The notes under the pieces are model-generated. The model was given only the letters and a program-made list of their open reading frames with translations, made no database searches and had not been told where the DNA came from. The position numbers were made by a program, and so were the translations under genes. Positions 60,971 to 64,000 of a stretch of DNA of 64,000 nucleotides are shown one piece after another. Numbering within the stretch: the first letter of the stretch is position 1; every line of letters starts with the position of its first letter. The stretch comes from Aliikangiella sp965214955 (GTDB taxonomy: Bacteria; Pseudomonadota; Gammaproteobacteria; Enterobacterales; Kangiellaceae): the NCBI GenBank assembly GCA_965214955.1, contig CBDCCU010000003.1, forward strand, positions 62,001-126,000. Direction: 5' to 3'.

Positions 60971-61978
60971 TCATTTCAAATCATAAATAACATGGTTAAC
61001 TTTTCTAATTTGCGAATAGCTTGGACACTAGTATTTTATTAAATTCATCATGGGCTACAGCCAAAACTATTGCATCATAAATTTAACTTAATCGTGTGAG
61101 TACCAAAGACCAACAATATCAACAACCATGATGTACTCTTACTGCTTTTTGATAATACCTACTACTTTTTGTTTAGTAGATCTGGTCAGTTATCTTTAAA
61201 AGTTAATCTCATGACAAGCACTTTGTTCCGGTTTATCTGAATACTTTTTCACCATTTATTTAACTAATTGCGAGACAAAATATTCGCCCATACTATAATT
61301 CAAATGAAGAACGTCTAGGAACATTTCAGGGTGATAACAGCTAGCAGCGCTTTTGATATATCAATACCAAGTTAATATGATTGGAATTCATTGATTAGTG
61401 TAATATTTACATCACATTGTGTGTTTTCAATCACTATTGCTGCTTCAGCTACTTTTATGGAGTTAGCTTTGTGAGTCCCTGCTGTAATAATTGAGCAGTA
61501 AAGTGAATCAACATATTCTGCTAATTCATTTGAGCCAGAAGTTACTTTTAAAAATTGGTATCACGTCGCTCTTTCTCACCTCGATTAATTCGCTCTGTTG
61601 AATAACCCACAAAAAAGTATTTATTAAAGATTAAGCCAAATAATCGCTCAACAACAGGTAAGCAATCTTCTTCTATCGCATCTTATTAAATGGTTGATTC
61701 ATAAACAATAACATCTTCTTTATTTACCAGTGTGCCTAGGCTTTAATCAGCGGAGTTAGAACTGGCTTATGTTCATCAATTGGTGTTGGCACCATAACAA
61801 TATACAGATTATAATCTTTTAACGATTCTTTATCCGCGCTATACACTAACTGTGTAGTTTCTTGTAATTCTTGCTTAATTTATACCAAAATCTAATATGT
61901 TAAATTTTTATCCAATTCAATCCCAAGCGGCAAACCAACATAACCTAAACCGATAATAGGGATGCTAGTATAATTCAT
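60971..61978 (-). pseudogene. Decayed TviB/VipA-like UDP-sugar dehydrogenase
   Basis: No open frame covers this 1-kb stretch, but the minus strand reads from ATG 61976-61978 as IPIIGLGYVGLPLGIELDKN, then DYNLYIVMVPTPIDEHKP, EDCLPVVERLFGLIF, VGYSTERINRGEKERRDT, ITAGTHKANSIKVAEAAIV, ENTQCDVNITLINEF, MGEYFVSQLVK, LTFKDN, YDAIVLAVAHDEFNK, and NHVIYDLK with TGA 60971-60973, in family order but across all three frames with many stops. The part that holds the catalytic Cys (GGHCIGVDPYYL in the intact copy) is missing, an internal deletion. It is a fossil of the class still intact at 35637-36926. Confidence 0.85.
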
Positions 61979-62040
61979 CATTTACTCAATAATATTAAAT
62001 CTATTTGCTATAACTTCGTTAACTCAAAACAATAAATTAA

Positions 62041-63081
62041 TCATTTTTTTTTGTTAATAAAATACCTAACTAAAGCAATTAATGCCGATAACATGCTCCC
62101 TAACATTACCCCCAACACACAAATCAAAGCTCGTTTTGGCTTTGATTTTTCTTCAGCAATTTTTGCTGCACTTAAAGTCTTAAAAACATACTCTTCACTC
62201 ACTTCAGCTAACATCAAGGTTTTAGTCTGCTCCTCAATCAATTGATAAAAAACCGACTGCATATCAGCCACTTTAGTTTCTTCAATTTGTTTAGTTAAGT
62301 AAGCAATACTATTTTCAGCTTCTTTTTTTTCTTGCTGCTTAATATGGTTATTAATTTTTATAATTAACTTATCTGTCCAGTCTTTTGCTATTTGTGGAGA
62401 AAAATACTCAACAGTAATCTGAATCAAACCAGTTTCTTTATCTTGCGAAACTAAAACTCTGTCTTTAAACACTTCATACAGCTCCCAACTACTCGGCTCT
62501 GCAGTTTCACCCTTTGCAGGATCAAACTCTCTCACCCACTCTTTAGTTTGAGGGTTGTAAATTTCCGTATCGTAAGAAAGTTCATTAGTTAAACGATTCC
62601 ACTCTTTAGCGGCAAAAACTTCTGCTTGAATATTGTTATCTTCAATAAATTTTTCTAAAAACCCCCAGGTTTTAATAATTTCCATGGCAATAACCGATTT
62701 ATCTTCTGCACCGCCTGAACCTAAATTAATACCCGCTAATGATGCTAGCCCACCAAACTGCCCAGCTAACTTAGATAAGTTTCCTGCACCCGATTGAGAA
62801 GCTGGTGCTAAAATAGCCGTTGACTTATATTCATTTGGTAAACTAATTGCGTATAAAACAGAAGCCACAGCAAAAACAGAAGTAATGGCAATAATTAACC
62901 ACTTGCCTTTCCAAATAGCATTCCATAGTTCACGGAGATCGATTTCATCAGCTGAGTCTTGTTGAAAGTTTTGAAGAGGAGAGCGCAAAGCTAAAATGGT
63001 AACTTCTGATTCTAGTTGAGCGTTCCTAGCTTCTAAACTTTTAAGCTTGTCTTGTAGATCTTTATTTTCAGTATTTGACAT
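62041..63081 (-). CDS. wzz: Polysaccharide chain-length determinant (Wzz-like)
   Basis: 346 residues. A coiled coil at the start (LQDKLKSLEARNAQLESEVT), DEIDLRELWNAIWKGKWLII as cytoplasmic lead, TM1 about 55-76, a periplasmic alpha/beta domain with long helices (NSIAYLTKQIEETKVADMQS), the Pro-containing AEEKSKPKRALI and TM2 (ICVLGVMLGSMLSALIALVR). PCP class 1 without a kinase domain. Sets the modal chain length of the Wzy product. Upstream wzi ends 43 bp away. Confidence 0.9.
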   Translation of the reverse strand: MSNTENKDLQDKLKSLEARNAQLESEVTILALRSPLQNFQQDSADEIDLRELWNAIWKGKWLIIAITSVFAVASVLYAISLPNEYKSTAILAPASQSGAGNLSKLAGQFGGLASLAGINLGSGGAEDKSVIAMEIIKTWGFLEKFIEDNNIQAEVFAAKEWNRLTNELSYDTEIYNPQTKEWVREFDPAKGETAEPSSWELYEVFKDRVLVSQDKETGLIQITVEYFSPQIAKDWTDKLIIKINNHIKQQEKKEAENSIAYLTKQIEETKVADMQSVFYQLIEEQTKTLMLAEVSEEYVFKTLSAAKIAEEKSKPKRALICVLGVMLGSMLSALIALVRYFINKKK

Positions 63082-63124
63082 TTTAAGTTAAATATTTACC
63101 TGTTTACATATAACCAATTGTTTT

Positions 63125-64000
63125 TTATAAGTAATAAGTCCAACCAATGGCGATATTGGTTTGTTTGTCTCGTAAGCTCAGTGCTTGTATATCACTCAAA
63201 TAATTAACACTAAAATCAAACTGTCCATATTGAGATGTTATTAACTGCCAAGATAGTTTTATTTGGTCAATATTAACACTCGTGGTTTGCTCAGTATCTA
63301 ATAAAGAATGCTGCTGCATTAATTGGTTATCCGCAAATGGTAGCTGAAAGCTATTTTGATTGAGCGTTATATTATCAATAGTTAATTTTATCGAGTTCGA
63401 TGCATTAATATTACCTATCATACCAATACTAAAGGCTTTTGATTCATTATCAATCGTTGAGCCAATCGCTCGATTATAATACCGATAACCTGTTGGGTAA
63501 TGAATGCTTTCATAAGCAATATCATCACCATTTAGCGCTGTATCACTCGACTCTATATACCAGCGCCAATTACGGTTAAATGCTAATAAATTACCACTAA
63601 ATCCATATTGAGAAATACGTTTTGATGGGAATAGCTCCGACTCACTTTCACCATATTCTGATGCATAAAAAGAGGTTGGAAAATCTATTGGTAATCGCCA
63701 GCGAAAATCAATACCTGCTAGTCGATCACCGTTTTGACTATAGGCCGACTCTCCAAATTCCTCATCACAAACGTCAAGTGAACCTAAGTCGCACTCTTGC
63801 TGTGCTACAAAGTTCTCAATTAAACTACTAAGATCGCCTTCTCTATCGTTTCCACCAAACAAGCTAGTGACTCTTAAGCCTATCTCTAGAGAGTTATGCG
63901 GCTTAAAAGTAAAAGAAAGCCCAGCCAAATTGGGTTTAGTATCTAATCGGTTGTCATCCAGTTCACTAACAAAAAAAGAAGTTGTCCAATAACCTAACCA
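63125..64000 (-). CDS. Capsule assembly Wzi-family outer-membrane protein, C-terminal part (cut by window edge)
   Basis: The minus-strand frame is open to the right edge (reading WLGYWTTSFFVSELDDNR from 64000), so at least 291 residues of the C-terminal part are here. Beta-barrel-like strands GNLLAFNRNWRWYIESSDTA, DFRWRLPIDFPTSFYASEYG, YYNRAIGSTIDNESKAF and the C-terminal IAIGWTYYL end on an aromatic/hydrophobic residue, as in outer-membrane barrels. The Wzi family binds capsule at the cell surface. The N-terminus with signal peptide lies outside the window. Confidence 0.75.
   Translation of the reverse strand, partial: WLGYWTTSFFVSELDDNRLDTKPNLAGLSFTFKPHNSLEIGLRVTSLFGGNDREGDLSSLIENFVAQQECDLGSLDVCDEEFGESAYSQNGDRLAGIDFRWRLPIDFPTSFYASEYGESESELFPSKRISQYGFSGNLLAFNRNWRWYIESSDTALNGDDIAYESIHYPTGYRYYNRAIGSTIDNESKAFSIGMIGNINASNSIKLTIDNITLNQNSFQLPFADNQLMQQHSLLDTEQTTSVNIDQIKLSWQLITSQYGQFDFSVNYLSDIQALSLRDKQTNIAIGWTYYL

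Noticed and set aside
60971..61978. Non-coding RNA or empty spacer of about 1 kb
   Set aside because: The minus strand reads dehydrogenase motifs in order across frames, so a gene fossil explains it better.
33097..64000. Genomic island with integrase or IS ends
   Set aside because: No transposase, integrase or flanking att-like repeat was seen; the glycan locus is bounded by housekeeping genes on the left only within this window.

Overview
The window is a low-GC stretch of a gammaproteobacterial chromosome. The evidence is the housekeeping set (gltX, tRNA-Val with an encoded CCA, prc, hrpA, purF-cvpA-dedD-folC, acnB, astE, yheU) together with a Wzx/Wzy-type surface glycan locus. The style resembles marine gammaproteobacteria. 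A Kangiella/Aliikangiella-like relative is only a guess; the genus cannot be fixed from what I can see.

Layout. 1-4 kb (minus strand): an outer-membrane barrel-like gene cut by the edge, astE, an M23 peptidase and gltX. 4-6.6 kb (plus): tRNA-Val behind a stable-RNA-type promoter, a GlcD-type FAD oxidase and a ZIP-like permease. 6.6-15.3 kb: a DUF3861 gene; a histidine kinase/NtrC-family regulator operon preceded by a good sigma-54 promoter; an unknown membrane-anchored protein; a phosphatase; yheU; a frameshifted prc; a frameshifted small secreted gene; and a ParDE-type toxin-antitoxin pair. 15.3-32.8 kb (minus): hrpA with four frameshifts, a lipase-like hydrolase, ggt, a frameshifted propeller/GGDEF-like sensor, an acyltransferase, a frameshifted purF, cvpA, dedD, folC and acnB. 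33-64 kb: the surface polysaccharide locus, almost all on the minus strand.

The polysaccharide locus supplies GDP-mannose (two manC, one manB), GDP-L-fucose (gmd, fcl, plus a GDP-mannose hydrolase), UDP-glucose (galU, pgi), and a UDP-hexuronic acid branch (TviB-like dehydrogenase and UDP-glucuronate 4-epimerase-like enzyme). A WecA-like transferase starts the lipid-linked unit. WecG/TagA and three GT4 enzymes extend it. A CapD/FlaA1-type dehydratase and a DegT aminotransferase make an amino sugar. Wzx flips the unit, a Wzy-like protein polymerises it, Wzz sets chain length, and a Wzi-like protein holds the product at the surface. An acetyltransferase and a formyltransferase/propeller fusion are likely decorators.

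Points of interest. (a) Short tandem repeats of 6, 7, 8 and 15 bp lie directly at or just after minus-strand stop codons. Some encode the last residues of the upstream protein, and a heptamer run sits in frame inside pgi. (b) A UDP-glucose dehydrogenase homologue has lost its NAD motif and its catalytic Cys/Lys/Asp. (c) Three gene relics lie in apparent gaps: a TviB-like dehydrogenase, an S23/four-helix-bundle protein, and one unidentified. (d) Single-base frameshifts cluster between about 11 and 27 kb (prc, hrpA x4, purF, propeller sensor, small secreted gene). These are either indel errors in the assembly or real decay; the sequence alone cannot decide. No IS element, prophage, CRISPR array or rRNA was seen.
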